DNA from: Eutreptiella sp. 'Long Island Sound 2002'
Lineage: Eukaryota > Euglenozoa > Euglenophyceae > Eutreptiales > Eutreptiaceae
Direction: 5' to 3'
DNA: 64,000 nucleotides
NCBI GenBank assembly: GCA_964036045.1
Contig: OZ038394.1
Location: 496,001-560,000, forward strand
The notes beneath the pieces are model-generated. The model was not told where the DNA came from. It searched no databases and worked only from the letters and a program-made list of their open reading frames with translations. The position numbers and the translations under genes were made by a program. Each line of letters opens with the position of its first letter. Positions within the stretch are counted from its first letter, which is position 1. Positions 1 to 12,001 of this stretch are shown here, in pieces.

Positions 1-819
1 GTGTGGCAAGGAATCACTTTGAACAAACAAACCATACGCAAAAGAAGCAAGAATCATGCGAATTTGCGAAGCAAACGAACACGACGGTAAAAAAGAATGC
101 GGAATCGTTTGGACACACGTGTCCAAACGTCTTACGGGCGGAAAGTTGAAAAGGAACCAATCGAGTGTATTCTCAAGAATGGAACGAACGATTGTGAACC
201 GGAAATTCATACAAGGGTCGGGTATGAACACAACCGAAGGACCAAATGAACAAAAAGTTGCTTGCATCCTTGCGGACCCAACTAAGTGTCTATTTTTTTT
301 CGCCCAATGGACACATGGCCATGATGTCTGTTTGAGGATTCTACTTGTTTGTGCTCGCTTCTACGTGATTTACACCAACATCAAAATAATCTTCATGTGT
401 GCAAATTGTTGTGCCCTCTGACTTCTTGTAAAACGCCTTCCTCGCAAACCTAGCCGATGTGCCTGTCAATGCACAGATAGCGGAGCGTCAAATACGACGA
501 CGGGGCCAACGTTCCTTGGGCCCGAAGGCCCCAACCAACTAAACAAACTTGATCCCTTGATATTCGCGGGCTCGATGCCACGAGTTGGCATTCATTCTTC
601 CGTTTGCAGTACGGCTTCCAGCACGTGAACGAACCGCAGAAAACTAGCTCATTGAACGAAAGAAAAGCGCAGCGTGTTGACAGTGACAGTGAAGATCGAG
701 TCTGCTTTCTGCAAAGTGCCTGCAGTTGTTGGTGGCATGTGGTAACTGCGACTTTCGGACACCAGAATCCAGGAAGAACCCGCGGTGTTGAAGACCTCGA
801 ATCGGACAAGGATCGGACA
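1..819. other. Upstream region of the chorismate synthase gene, no gene seen
   Basis: I see no convincing gene here. The frame of the first chorismate synthase exon stays open back to about position 604, but no ATG occurs in that stretch before position 820. An N-terminal targeting extension is therefore possible only through an unseen upstream exon. No promoter motif stands out. Confidence 0.5.
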
Positions 820-3800
820 ATGAGTACATTCGGAAGGTGGAAGCTGAGGCCCAAGGCATGGTGAAATTCTGTGGTTAGATTCCGAATGAAACCACATTCT
901 CTGATGCAGATGCTTTCGAGTTACCACCTTTGGGGAGTCTCATTGCAAGTCTGTCGGCGTGATTATTGATGGGGTTCCAGCTCGGCTCAAGCTGACGGAG
1001 GCAGATATTCAGCCTCAGCTGGACCGCCGCAGGCCGGGCCAGAGTGCTATTGCAACAAAGAGAAACGAGGCAGATCAAGTTCAAATACTTTCAGGCACTG
1101 AATTTGGACTGACTCTTGGTGTGCATTCTGTGCAAAGGATATGCTTGCACAACCAGCGTTCTCAGGTTTCGAAGGACTGCAACCTCAACTGGTTTCAACA
1201 GGTACACCAATGGGTTGCAAAGTTGACAACAAGGATCAACGACCTCAAGACTACGCCTTTACCCTGGTCTGCCTCCATGTGTTGCGACATAGTCGTACTG
1301 CCGAGGCGGTTTGCTTCGCCCTGCTTATTCCCTCTACCCGCACAGGGCGAAGGTGACGACAAGAAAAGAAAGCGGGAAGATGAAACCAACGGAGCACCAG
1401 ATTACTTTGCGTCTCCAAAGGTACAGCTCAGCTTTTGGCCAGATGGCGTGTCCGAGTGACGATTCTTTCACGAGTTTCTCGATAGCGCAATTTTCCACTA
1501 TGTGCGCTACTTTCCATGCAGGATCTGTCCAAGTTCATTCCTCGACCCTCTCACGCCGATTTCACGTACTATGCAAAATATGGCACTCATGCATCGTCTG
1601 GCGGAGGGCGATCGTCTGCTAGAGAGACTATTGGGCGTGTGATTGGCGGCACTGTAGCGGAGAAGTGCTTGATGGGCTTGTGTCCGGTATGACTCCCAAC
1701 AGTTCCGCCGCCAGCCAAAATGGCAACCCCTTTGTCACCCCTTGAACTGCTATTTTCAGGGTTACCGGTGTGTTGCATGGGTGTCTGGTGTTGGACCTTA
1801 CTCGTTCGACATTACGGATGCGAAGTATGGCGACTGGTTGCACACGATCACACGGGAGGAGGTATGTTCGTTGGTTATATCATTTGTCCGCAACGTCCGC
1901 TTCGTGCCCCACGCAACTCACGAGGTTGCGGCTGCCACACTGTCTGTCCCCTATTCTCTCGAACTGTTCGGGGCACCTTCGTAGGTTGCCCGCGCCATTC
2001 CAACACCTTTCCTGCCGCACCCCCCTGGCACAGCCTGGCCTGGCTAATGGCGAGCTAAGTGGCTGAACTACACAGAACGCAGGAAAACTGCACGTGCTGC
2101 AGCGCAGGGGGTTACCTCGCTAAGCCACGAAGCGGAACTGGTGTCTGGGACACTGGCGTGCAGATTGGCGCGCGCAAGCGAACGTTGCTCGGCGGCTGTT
2201 CAATGTGGTTTCTGCCTTTGTGGCAGGTGGACGAAACAATGGTGCGTTGCCCAGATAAAGAAATTGCCCAAAAAATGCAGGTATACGTGCAGCATGTGAC
2301 CGAGATGCAGAACCGCCGGAGAAATGCCGTTTGATCGTTGTTGCGTGGCTGCTTTTGCGTTCTTGTCCGGTGTTTGCCCTGACGACAGGACCTGATTGTC
2401 AAGTTGGCAGGCGAAGGTGATTCGACTGGAGGCACCGTCACCTGCATCATCCATGGTGTGCCTGGTATGATTTGCCTTGATAGAAGGGTGGAACCTGCGT
2501 AAACGTGTGCATAACCCTGGCATTTTTTTTGTCGCAATGGACGCAATGCCCAAACCCATGTTCGCCTCACGATGACAAGCGACAGCAGACAGGAAAAACG
2601 TGACACAACGCCAGACTGCCAAGCATTCAGTCCATCAGAAGGCAATTGAAATCAAACCTGAGTTCCTCAGTTGGGAGGGTAGACACAGACCAGAATGGGC
2701 CTTGTTGAGCCTCGCGCGTGTGTGCATGTGTTGATGATGAGCACCTAGGGCAATGCTCTATTTCAGCAATAGATGACTTCGGGGTGCGGCAGCTCCGCCG
2801 GGACCGCAGTGGGCTCCGTGGATGGCATCACACTCTTGGTTTCATGCACTCCTGATTTGTTAACTGATTCTTGGGATTGTCAAAACCGAGAACTTCCCGT
2901 TCGCCAAGTACAGCGCCAATAGAAAGGGGTGAGGCGCACTGGTTGTCACTTCTTCCTTTCTTCGCTACTGCAATTTTGCTGTCCATGCAGCCGGCCTCGG
3001 AGAGCCTTGTTTTGACAAGTTGGAGGCATTGCTCGCGCATGCAATGATGTCCATCCCGGCAACGAAGGGTTTCGAGATCGGCTCTGGCTTCGAGGGAACA
3101 AAGATGAATGGATCGGAGCACAATGATATGTACGTCAAGAAGGGTATGCGCCTGTGGAAGCGAGTCTGTGGGGGGGGGTGCGTGTTGCAGGCAGAACGGT
3201 GGTCCGTTCAGGTGGCAAATGTTGGTGCAACAAGGTTGAAAGGATGCCTCAGGAACCGGGGCACATCAGAGCTCACAGTACTTCATTTCCCTGTTGGGGC
3301 CCTTCACGTGGGAACGTCATGCGTGATCTCGGTATGTTCTCACTGACTGCAATCCGTTCATGCAGTTCATATCTGGTTTGGGATCCCATGCAGCAGGCTG
3401 GAAACTCGCGTAACAAACTGGCGTGGTGTGTCAAAGGTTGTTTCTGATTAAGTGGCGAATCTATTCCGCACGGGTGACAGACGAAGGGGGGGGGGAGAAC
3501 GAAGTGGAATTCTGAGCTCGGTGTACGTGGGAAGAGAGGGTGTTTCCGAGGATTTGACTAAGAGGGAGACGTAAGCGCGGTGCGCGCGGTGCACCACGCG
3601 GTGCGCGCGCAGTGCATTCGGTTTCCACGTGCGCGTACAACGTTTTCTTTCCCCTTGTGCTGTTTTCTGCACCTCACCACTATTTGCCCCTCCCTTGTGG
3701 TGAGCCCGTGTGCCGTGGCTGCGGGATAGGGCGCCAAGCCAGGTTGCGATGGCTGTCGCGATGGCGGACAATTGCCACGGGTGCCTCGCCCCTCCCTCTA

Positions 3801-6800
3801 TAGAGAACAAATGAAAAATCAGAGGCACAAAGGACACAGAGGCTCAATCACCCCATATCCCAAGCCCAAAAAACTGGACATGCCTCCCTGGAAAGCAAAG
3901 GCAAATGAAGGCCACAGTTTGTTGCGCGCACGGTCGGAACACGTGCTGACAGAACTCCACAGTTGGGGTGTCTGCAGGAACATGTACACGAAGCATGGGT
4001 GTACCCTTCCAGATCGCTTGCAGAAATTGCATTTGATGGTGCGAGCCGTTGTGCACATTCAGCATTCTCAACGTGCGCAATGTGCGCTATGAGCCGTACG
4101 GCCCTTGGGACCACTTCCCAAGTGGCATTTTCGGGCAGCCAAAGGCCACCAGACGTCGTGGTTCAGATTCCGATTCCGATTCGGACTCGGATTCGGATTC
4201 ATCATCCTCAGGCTCGTCACTTACGTCTGCTGATGAGGAGGAAGAGGAGGCTTCCTCGTAGGTGACACCGTGATCATTGAAACGCGAAACGCACCGATAC
4301 GGTTCTTTCCTGGGCTTGGGCACCCCAAGAAGTAACGCTCCGAAACGCGAAACGAGTGCATTGAGCACAGCGAAACGCGAAACGTTCGAAATGGCCCCAC
4401 AGGCTTGGGCACCCTGTGGGGCACTAGGCTCTTCGGTCGAGCGGCCGTACCGGAGAGTTCTACATCCTCTTCTTCCTCTTCCTACGGCCCTCCCCTGGCA
4501 GGGGGTGTGGGCGGCCACAACCACCATTGGTGAGGAGGATGGAGTGGAGGCCTCCGTTGTTGTGTGCTTACCCCATAGGCCACCGCGTCCTTGCCACCCT
4601 GAAAAAATGTGAAAAATGCAGGAAAGGGTTGGTAGAAACGTAAGCGCGGTGCGCGCGCGGTGCACCACGCGGTGCGCGCGGTGCGTATATCTCCCTCTAA
4701 GGCTTCGCAGCGAGGCGGCAGCAGGCTGGAACGGCAGGTCCGTGTTGGTCGACTCCTGGAAAGCGGAAAAAAGATCTGATCTCGCAATTTTTAGCGTCTA
4801 ACTGCTGGTCCCGATAAAATTGAAGGTTTCTAGTCGATATGCTTTATGTAATCGACTCAAGACAATTGACCTTTGGTGAGTCAAACGTTTGCTGATCCAT
4901 TGCCATTGTGCTATTTTCCATTGCTGTTGCTATGGTGCTGGAATTCATGGCATGATCCAAAATCGGTGTGTTTGGAGGCATTGCGTCACCTCGGGTGCAC
5001 ATGACTTCCCAGTGAGACGCCTTCAACGAGTGCGAGCTGAGGTGGTGGCTGCAAAATCCTCCAACAATCGGGAAAGCACCCGCCCGGCACATTAGCACCC
5101 CTTCACAAACGTGTGATGGTCGTTTGCGCATCAAACCAAAAATCCGCTTGATCTTTCCTCCGACTCGTTGGTCGGAAGCACACGCGTTGTTCAAGAATCC
5201 CTGCCCGAAATCCTATATCCACGGAGCAAAAACACGATACTGCAGATTTTGAGAAAACGCGGGTCGTGAGCTACTACACACTACCTACCCGCCTCTTGAT
5301 CCCTCCCTCCGTCTTGTTCTCTCAAAACCGTTTGGGTGACTTCCTTTGCGAAGCCGGACCGCGTTTAACTGAGGCATCCAAACGTTGCCATCTCATGATG
5401 CACTCCCGACAAGGTTGTTGTCTAAACTAACCAGCTAGCCCGTGAAAGTGTTAAAAACTTAGACAGGTGCAACCTAGATTTCGGTGGACATTCCTCAACT
5501 CTTCGCGGGTGCGGCATAACTTTGGATGGACGTTACTCAACTGTTTGCGGGTACCCTAAATTGGAATCAAAATGTTCGCAGGTGCAGCCTAACTTCTGGT
5601 GGGCGGTACTCAACTCTTTTTGGGTACTGTGGGTCGTGCCAGATAGTTGAGTGGCGTTCGCTATGACTCAGCACCCCGTAACCTGCATGGCAGCACATGA
5701 GCTCAGGCTATTGCGCTAGATTTGACACTGACACTGGGGTTTGGATGTGGGGCGGCACGGGGTGAGCCCATCCCAACTCTTCAAGGTTGCCAAAGGGACA
5801 GCACTGTGTGGGGGGGCCACCGACCAGGAGCACACGCCTGGCCAGAGGAGGGACCAGGAGATTTCCGCAGGGTCAGTCTGCACTGCTGAATGGACCAGCA
5901 CTGCACCTTCCGGGGCTTGGGGACCGCTAAGTCTGGTAGTGGGGGTGCGGCAGACCTCCCCACAATTGATTGCCGCTGAAAACTGCGGAGATTGTACACA
6001 GATTGTCCTCCAGCCTGAGACACCGTCTGCGGGACCTCCAGGCTGGGTGACCCAGGCATGGCAACCTGACTTGGACAGGCCACAAACAGTGCCACACAGG
6101 CTTATCGTACAGGCTTATCGCGCCTTTCTTTGGGCGGGTTTGGTGCAGTAGGGGGCTGAGGGGGGTTGTGGGGCTGTTGGCCCCCTCCCTCCACGAGGCC
6201 TCCCGCAAACTCCGCAAGGGCGGGGGCTGCGCCCCGTGTGCCGGGAGGTGCCCGCCACAGGGGTGGCAACAGGGCCGTGACCAGCCAACCGCGTACCAGA
6301 CAGTCAACGTCGTGCGGAGACATGAAATCCTTGTGTGGGGGGGGCAGGTGGGTGGGACAGGAGTGGGTGCGCACAAGGGGCACCCAGGAGCGCCAACAGA
6401 CAGGGGGAGGAGCAACACAGCCACACAGAACACGGGAGCCACACCAGGAGGCACGAAGGCGAGTGCAGCAGACAAGGAGGAGGGGGGCAGCGAGGCAGGA
6501 GAGGCAACCAGGACAGCGGGAACAGGAAACCAGAACGTGGGAGAGCATGCGTATGGGAGGCAGCGACAACAAAGGGGATGGCCTGGCCAGCCAGCCCCGT
6601 CGCTACCGGGTGCCAGGGCAACCCCTGCTCAACCGGCATCAGGTGGGTGTCTCCCGCAGCCCAGATGGGCTCTTTGCGCAACAGGAGCGGGAGCCCAACA
6701 GGGGCAGACCAGCCGTGAGGGGGACAGGGACATGTGGTGGCTGGCCGGGACAGCGCGTGGAGGAGCAGGGCACCTGGGCCTCACACACACGGAAACACAG

Positions 6801-8438
6801 CGAGGCAGGTTATGGACGGCCTGTGGATGGAGGTGTGTGTGGACAGCAAAAACAGTCAAACGACCCCCACAACAACCAGCACACCTTCAATGTGCCAACT
6901 ACTGGGCGCCGCTGACATGCAAACGGCACACCATGCCACATCCAGCACAGCCCCAGCACACCAACCACTGGGCTCCGCGAACGCGGAAACGACACCAGCA
7001 GCCCCAGCGCACCAACCACTGGGCTCGGCAAACGCGGCATTGACACCAGCAGGAGCACAGGCCGCAACGGCCGACAGAAAGCAGCAACCCGACGCAACAT
7101 GCAAAGGGAAGAACGGGTGACTGTCCAGGGCCCCGTAAAGAAACAACAACCAGACGGAATGTCACACAGAGGGCGGGCAGTTGGCACAACGTGGGGGGCT
7201 CGCTGCATAAATCGCCCCACGGGCTGGCATGCACACCAAACCTCTGTTGGCGTCAATCGTGAAACCCTCCTCCAAACCATATCACCCACCAGGTGATCGC
7301 ATTGGCACGACCACGAACAAGTCTGGTGGGGTTCAAGGCGGCATTTCCAACGGTGAGCCCATAATCTTGAAAATGGCATTCAAACCTCCAGCAACCATTG
7401 CCAAAGGACAAGATACTTGCAATATGAGTGGTGATGCAGAGGTGTTCTGGCTGCTATGTCGAGCATGCGGTTGGGTGTGGTTGTGATCTTTTCTCTTGCT
7501 GTTCCTGCTCTCTGTCTCTTCCTTTTTCTCTTTCGCTTTTGCTATTTTCCTTTTGGGGGGTTTTCTGAGATGGCATTGATGGCTGCTGGTCGCAGTGACA
7601 ATAATTTCTGTGGTACAAGCAGTTCTCGCCGAGTCCCGGGGGGGGGGGATTCCGCGGGGAAAATTCCGTATTTCAACTTGGTGCGGAATTTTCCCCTCTT
7701 TTTTCGAGGGGAGGTGCGGAATTTTCCCCATGCAGAATTGTGCCTGTGTAAGCCACCGCAGGACCCGTTTGGGTTTTTTCCTTGGCATGATCATTTTAAA
7801 CAAGGGGGCTAATGTGTGCTGGTGTCTCATCAGCAGCAAGGCGCAAGCTTGTGGGTATGCTCTGCAAATTCTCTGGCACTGAAATGCGATGTTCGCCGCC
7901 ACTCGTTGTCTGCCGAAATTTCGCAATCGCAGGTTCCCCTTTGCTTGCAATGCACTCAAGATTTGGGAGGTGCGGAATTTTCCCCTTGATTTTTTGGGAC
8001 AGGTGCGGAATATTCCCCGTGTGGAATTTTCTCCTGCGGAAAAAACCCTGTACAGAATCCCCCCCCCCCCCCCGGTATGCATCTTTGTACAAAACTAAAA
8101 AACTGTGGTTGTGTAGCACCACCAGACGGACCCCAAGGCACGCCAAATCGGTAGTTTCGCAGCACCACGAGACTCCAAGGGATGCAGCACCGCGAGACCC
8201 CAAGGTGTTCATTCGGTTCTCTCCCTCTCCCTCTTTTCCCAGAACACACTTGTCTTTTCTGTTCCACGGTCATCTGCATCGTGATCTGTCAATCTGAAGG
8301 TTCGTTTCCTTTGTACAGGTTCTAGCTGCCAAGGGTCGCCATGACCCATGTGTCGTCAACCGTGCCATTCCAATTGTTGAGGCTATGGCCAGCATGACCA
8401 TCTTGGACGCTTACTTGCAGCAGAAAGGACGCATGTGA
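820..8438 (+). CDS. ARO2: Chorismate synthase, ten exons
   Basis: Chorismate synthase converts 5-enolpyruvylshikimate-3-phosphate to chorismate, the last step of the shikimate pathway. I place exons at 820-836, 910-1118, 1202-1266, 1522-1686, 1760-1861, 2227-2280, 2389-2464, 2991-3143, 7293-7441 and 8319-8438. All phases agree and give about 369 residues, a normal length for the family. Motifs in order are [119 protein letters not shown] and GRHDPCVV near the C-terminus, ending in TGA. The ATG at 820 is chosen because MSTFG starts are typical of fungal-type enzymes and no earlier in-frame ATG exists. There is no transit peptide. The end of exon 3 is uncertain: a GT donor at 1267 adds four residues compared with a GC donor at 1255. 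Intron 8 is 4.1 kb and repeat-filled. Confidence 0.95.
3569..3611. repeat. GC-rich palindromic repeat, copy 1
   Basis: The sequence runs ACGTAAGCGCGGTGCGCG, then a GTGCAC centre, then an inverted partner. It matches 4638-4684 closely and in the same orientation. The pair brackets about 1 kb of the intron, as direct terminal repeats of an inserted element might. Confidence 0.6.
4049..4261 (+). CDS. Possible nested exon with serine-aspartate repeat
   Basis: The frame reads [17 protein letters not shown], then a run of about six SD dipeptides, then a serine-rich stretch and an EEEEEASS end at a TAG. The SD run is encoded by a GATTC(C/G) hexanucleotide repeat, which may have expanded. The composition before the repeat looks protein-like and does not resemble a shadow frame. 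It lies inside a chorismate synthase intron on the same strand, so it could be an exon of a nested gene, a passenger in an inserted element, or chance. I do not recognise the protein. Confidence 0.3.
   Translation: MCTFSILNVRNVRYEPYGPWDHFPSGIFGQPKATRRRGSDSDSDSDSDSDSSSSGSSLTSADEEEEEASS
4279..4386. repeat. Dispersed CGAAACGCGAAACG repeats
   Basis: The motif GAAACGCGAAACG occurs three times, at about 4279, 4341 and 4371, within 110 bp. There is no coding sense. Confidence 0.7.
4638..4684. repeat. GC-rich palindromic repeat, copy 2
   Basis: This is the second copy of the GC-rich palindromic repeat also found at 3569-3611, here with one extra GCGC step. Confidence 0.6.
6894..7050. repeat. CAACCACTGGGCTC repeats
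   Basis: The motif C(A)ACCACTGGGC recurs at about 6896, 6962 and 7013, with periods of 66 and 51 bp. Both are multiples of three. The surrounding + frame ([10 protein letters not shown] repeated) stays open, but the composition is low complexity and I do not claim a gene. Confidence 0.5.
7638..8073. mobile_element. Non-autonomous element with G-run and C-run ends, in the last chorismate synthase intron
   Basis: The unit starts with 11 G (7638-7648) followed by ATTC, and ends with GAATC merging into a 15-C run (8059-8073). The ends are therefore inverted repeats. Just inside, GGTGCGGAATTTTCCCC recurs in the same orientation near 7680, 7713 and 7968, with a variant near 8001. No ORF spans it. 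The whole unit lies between the last two exons (intron 7442-8318). A similar design is seen at 15637-16562. Confidence 0.5.
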
Positions 8439-8508
8439 GGATTTTCCTTCACCTCTTGGCCCTCGCGCACAGCCTGCGAAACCATCTTTTTTTTTTCTTG
8501 GGTTGGTG

Positions 8509-10290
8509 ATGCCTAAGTGTCATTTGTGCTCACAAGGAGATGGAGGAGAAGATGGTGTGCTAGTTCAGGAGGTGCGTTTCAGTCCCGAGCTCCTTTCAAC
8601 GGTAAGGAAAGTTCTTGCAGCAAGTCTCTGAGATTTTTGCGCATTAGCCTTAAGTTGATTTGTAACCTTTTGATCACGCATCACAAGAGACTTATTTTAG
8701 TTAACCTGACTTCCGCAAGCCATTTGGTCAGCCAGCTTCTCTGATTCATCAGTGCAGCTCGGAATGAGGTGTGTCGGTTTTACACAGTTTTGTTCTCTGT
8801 GCAAGGATGGAGGGTCAAGGGTAGTAGTGCTCCCTGTTGCATGCAGACATGTGTGTGTGCCCAAAGGCATCTGCATGTTGCAGCTCCATTATATATGAAC
8901 CTCTGTGTGCGTTGCTGCACGCGGAGTGTGGTATTGTGGTATGTCGAAGGATGGTGCAAGCATTTGAGATAGGGGCACATGAAGGCAGTGAGTTGAGCTC
9001 TCTGCTGAACCACTGCATCCGTCCCCATGATGGTATTAGTGGCTGCGTTTTGTGTGGCCCCGTGGTGCTTTTTAACACGCTTGCAATTCATAATTCCGTT
9101 GCAGAAACCTGGAGGCACTCATAAGAAAAAGAGGTGCCCAGATTGTTGTCAACAGAGAAGATTTGATGGCGTGATTTACGTCGCAACCCACAACGCACGA
9201 AACAACCTCGCATTTAGGATCACAGGTTGTATTGTGTGCCTCCCGCAATCATATGAACAGGTTCTCACAGACGAGTATTTCTAGCAGCTTCCCACAGTTG
9301 CCGTGGGATCCAAGCTTTGATGTGAGCTTAGCCCTGTAGATAAAAGTTCGTGTGTATTAGGGTGGGGAATCATTTTGATGCTTGGGATTCTATGAGATGA
9401 TTTCGGAGGAAGATATTTTCTAAACGTTGAACATAATGTCAACAGGAATTCATGGGATTTTGGAGTTTCCTTATTTTGACAAGGTTGCTGTCCACAAAGC
9501 GGCGTGGTGCACTCCTGCTGCATTTTTTTCAGTCTCAGACCTCAGGTGTTACACAGATGTCTGACAAAGGTAACTGGTTGTCCTGTCCGTCAATTAATCA
9601 TTTTTGCAAGCATGTTCTGGGTGTTCTGCCAGACCTGATAACCTGCCGCTTTTCTTTTCTCTTAAAACACTGAGCATTACACTTTTGCCCGGGGGGGGGG
9701 GGGGGTGCATTCAATGGTTTGTGTTCTGTGCTGCATGTTGCTTGCCGTTGAGGGAGGCCTTGCTTTGTATGGTGCCAAAGTTTTTCACACCAATCGGCAC
9801 AGGGGACAGATTGTGGAGGCAGGCAAAGGTTGCATGGCTGATTGGAGTAGCAGGTTAGAAGGATTTTTGTTCTTGGGTTGCATTTGTGTTTTTGCGACAG
9901 AAGCATCCAAGTACTGTCATCTGTTGTCCCTGGTTGCACGAATGGGGGCATGACCCAGCAATGAACCATCGATGGGGTCCATGTTCTGCAGTGCACAGGA
10001 GCAAGGTTCTGCCCCAATATTTGAGCTATTTATCTCAAACACGCCGTCAGCTGAAAAGTCCAGAGAGTCTGTTGGCATGTTCATCACCCCGCCTGGGTCT
10101 CATACCACCTGAGAAATTTTGCCCCGTTTGCTGCCCACCTCCAAAAAGAAATGTAATAGTCGTTGTTGGAAGAAGAATTGATTGCGCTTCGCCCAAAAGT
10201 GAAGAATATTTCAACAGGGCAATGCGTGAGGAGTTCGCGATGCACCATTTCGTGGCAATGACAAACCATCATGACAATTCGCAGTAGTGG
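8509..10290 (+). CDS. Possible multi-exon gene of unknown function
   Basis: Starting 70 bp after the chorismate synthase stop, an ATG at 8509 opens MPKCHLCSQGDGGEDG and runs to a GTAAGG donor at 8602. Later exon-like stretches on + are about 8888-9050 (YEPLCALLHAECGIVVCRR), 9108-9222 (KKKRCPDCCQQRRFDG, then YVATHNARNNLAFRITG before GTTGTA), 9536-9569 and 10175-10287 (SEEYFNRAMREEFAMHHF, ending in TAG). Each is short and sits near AG and GT dinucleotides. Phases of the first two do not join cleanly, so the model is incomplete. I do not recognise the product; the CxxC pairs hint at metal binding. Several of these pieces may be unrelated. Confidence 0.3.
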
Positions 10291-12001
10291 AAAGCTGCAC
10301 CAACATAGGCTGCATTTTCCCCGAAACTGAAACAGTCCCCCCCCCCCCAAGGAAGACCACCTTAGCCCATGTATGTTGAACACTGAAGGGGTAGTGGTGC
10401 GCACAGGCAAGCATGAGTGCAGATCGTCGACCGCAGAGCTCAGAAGATTTTATAACACATGCAGGGTGGTACATTAGCACTTTTTGCGATTGTAAACAAG
10501 AAGAGCATAAATTCTGAAAATGGTTTTTTTGATGTTTGGATGGTTTCAAAAAGTTCTGAAGAGGCGGAAGGTGTTGTGTATGAGCAGTCGCACAATATGT
10601 TGTCTCTCCATTGCGTCAATTTGTTTCTGCTATTATGCTTTTTGGGGCATGCAAGAAAAAATTAGTGATGAAACTAGAACTAAGATTGCAGAGAGGAAGG
10701 TTTTACTGAGGTAAAGGCACCAATTATAATACCATGTACCAGTTGGAGTACCATTTGCATGTGTAAGCAAAAATACCCGTTGCCCTACAAAAAACCAATG
10801 TCCGTTTCCACCATGTGAAATTCCATTCCCCAACACACCACCTCAGTGCCTTGTTTGCCCAATCTGGTCTGCTTCGTGGAGGATTGTGAAATATTTTTTT
10901 GTACAATTGTGGACGCTGATTATTGGAGTGTTTTTAACTCAAGGAATGAGCAATTTTTTAACCGGTTTGCGCGCTCTTTTCTGTAATTGTCAATGAGGGT
11001 GCACAAAGAGATGTTTGTTTGTCTATCTCAGTACTTTTTGCACGCCAGATTTGAGCCTCATGCGATGATATTTTGAGATTTTGACTAATTAGATCTATTG
11101 ATTGGTTCATAAATCAGCTCTATGCTCCATTTGAATGGGTCTTTTCGGCGTACAAATCGTTGATTGTGAGCACGTAAAGCTCCTGTTATGCTAGAAATTG
11201 CGGGCTGTTTTTAGTAAAAGAACGGCTTTCCGTGTTTAGAAAGTAGAAGTTGTTGCACTTTTAGCGCGTAAAGGTCTGGCGCATCCGCAACTCTTTGGGT
11301 GCTGGATCGCGACAGATATCTTGGGTAGAGGATCTGATCATGTAGTTAGAGCATGGGTTCAGGGACATTTTCCGGGTGTGAACATTTACAATTGTGAAAA
11401 CAACAGCCTAAAAGCAAGGCACAAAGCCGGTGTACGGAGTGGACCGGCCGCGATATCTAGGATTGTAGAGGAGATTAAAGTTTAGAAATAAGTACGAAAT
11501 CAATTTTGCGTTGTTTTTTAGCCTAATTGCTTTTCATTTTGGGACTTCAACAACTTAAAGCACTATTGCCATCACACCAGCTAGGTGGGAGTGCACCATG
11601 AGTGCACCAGGAGTGCACCAAGAGTGCACCATTAGTGACCTAGCAAGTGATAAAGGGGAGAAGACAAAGTTAACTACATCGAAAGATCAAATATGGTAAC
11701 TCACAAAGTTTGATGTCCAATTGTCCATATTCGGACGTTGGAATATGGCAACAAGAGGTGCATGCTCTCCATGTTTTATGTCAAAGCAACATTGCATCTT
11801 TTTGAGTCCAATATGCCCTAAAATTTCTCTACCATTCTCAGGGTTCCCGGCGCTCTCCATTTTTGTTTGGTGTGTGGGTGCGTTCGGCACCTCTTCCATC
11901 CGGGCGGCCTTTGCTCTCATGGCGGGGGGTGGTCCCGAGGGGAGATGCAACCGTCAGCGGTTGAGCTTCATTAGCACCCGCTGTTGCAAGTCTTGGACGC
12001 A
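10291..12001. other. AT-richer intergenic stretch, no gene seen
   Basis: Apart from a C run at 10337-10347 and a possible exon-like stretch at about 10650-10712 (KISDETRTKIAERKVL before GTAAAG), I see no coding signal. Base composition is clearly more AT-rich than the flanking blocks. Confidence 0.5.
11589..11632. repeat. 11-bp minisatellite GAGTGCACCAN inside a GCTAGGT/ACCTAGC hairpin
   Basis: Four tandem copies of GAGTGCACCA plus one variable base are visible. They are flanked by GCTAGGT on the left and ACCTAGC on the right, which can pair. Confidence 0.8.

Larger units (their letters stand above)
3144..7292 (+). other. Intron 8 of chorismate synthase, repeat-rich
   Basis: This 4,149-bp intron is far longer than the other introns of the gene, which are mostly below 900 bp. 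It starts GTATGC after the exon ending ...VKK and ends CACCAG before ...[12 protein letters not shown]. It contains G runs at 3170-3178 and 3486-3495, two copies of a GC-rich palindromic repeat, a serine-aspartate ORF, CGAAACG repeats and a GC-rich block at about 5.7-7.1 kb with internal repeats. The stretch 4800-5700 shows nothing I can name. Confidence 0.8.

Noticed and set aside
6166-7120. Overlapping GC-rich frames of up to 290 codons in chorismate synthase intron 8
   Set aside because: Three + frames and the minus strand are open together, composition is low complexity, and no motif is recognisable. This is better explained by base composition.
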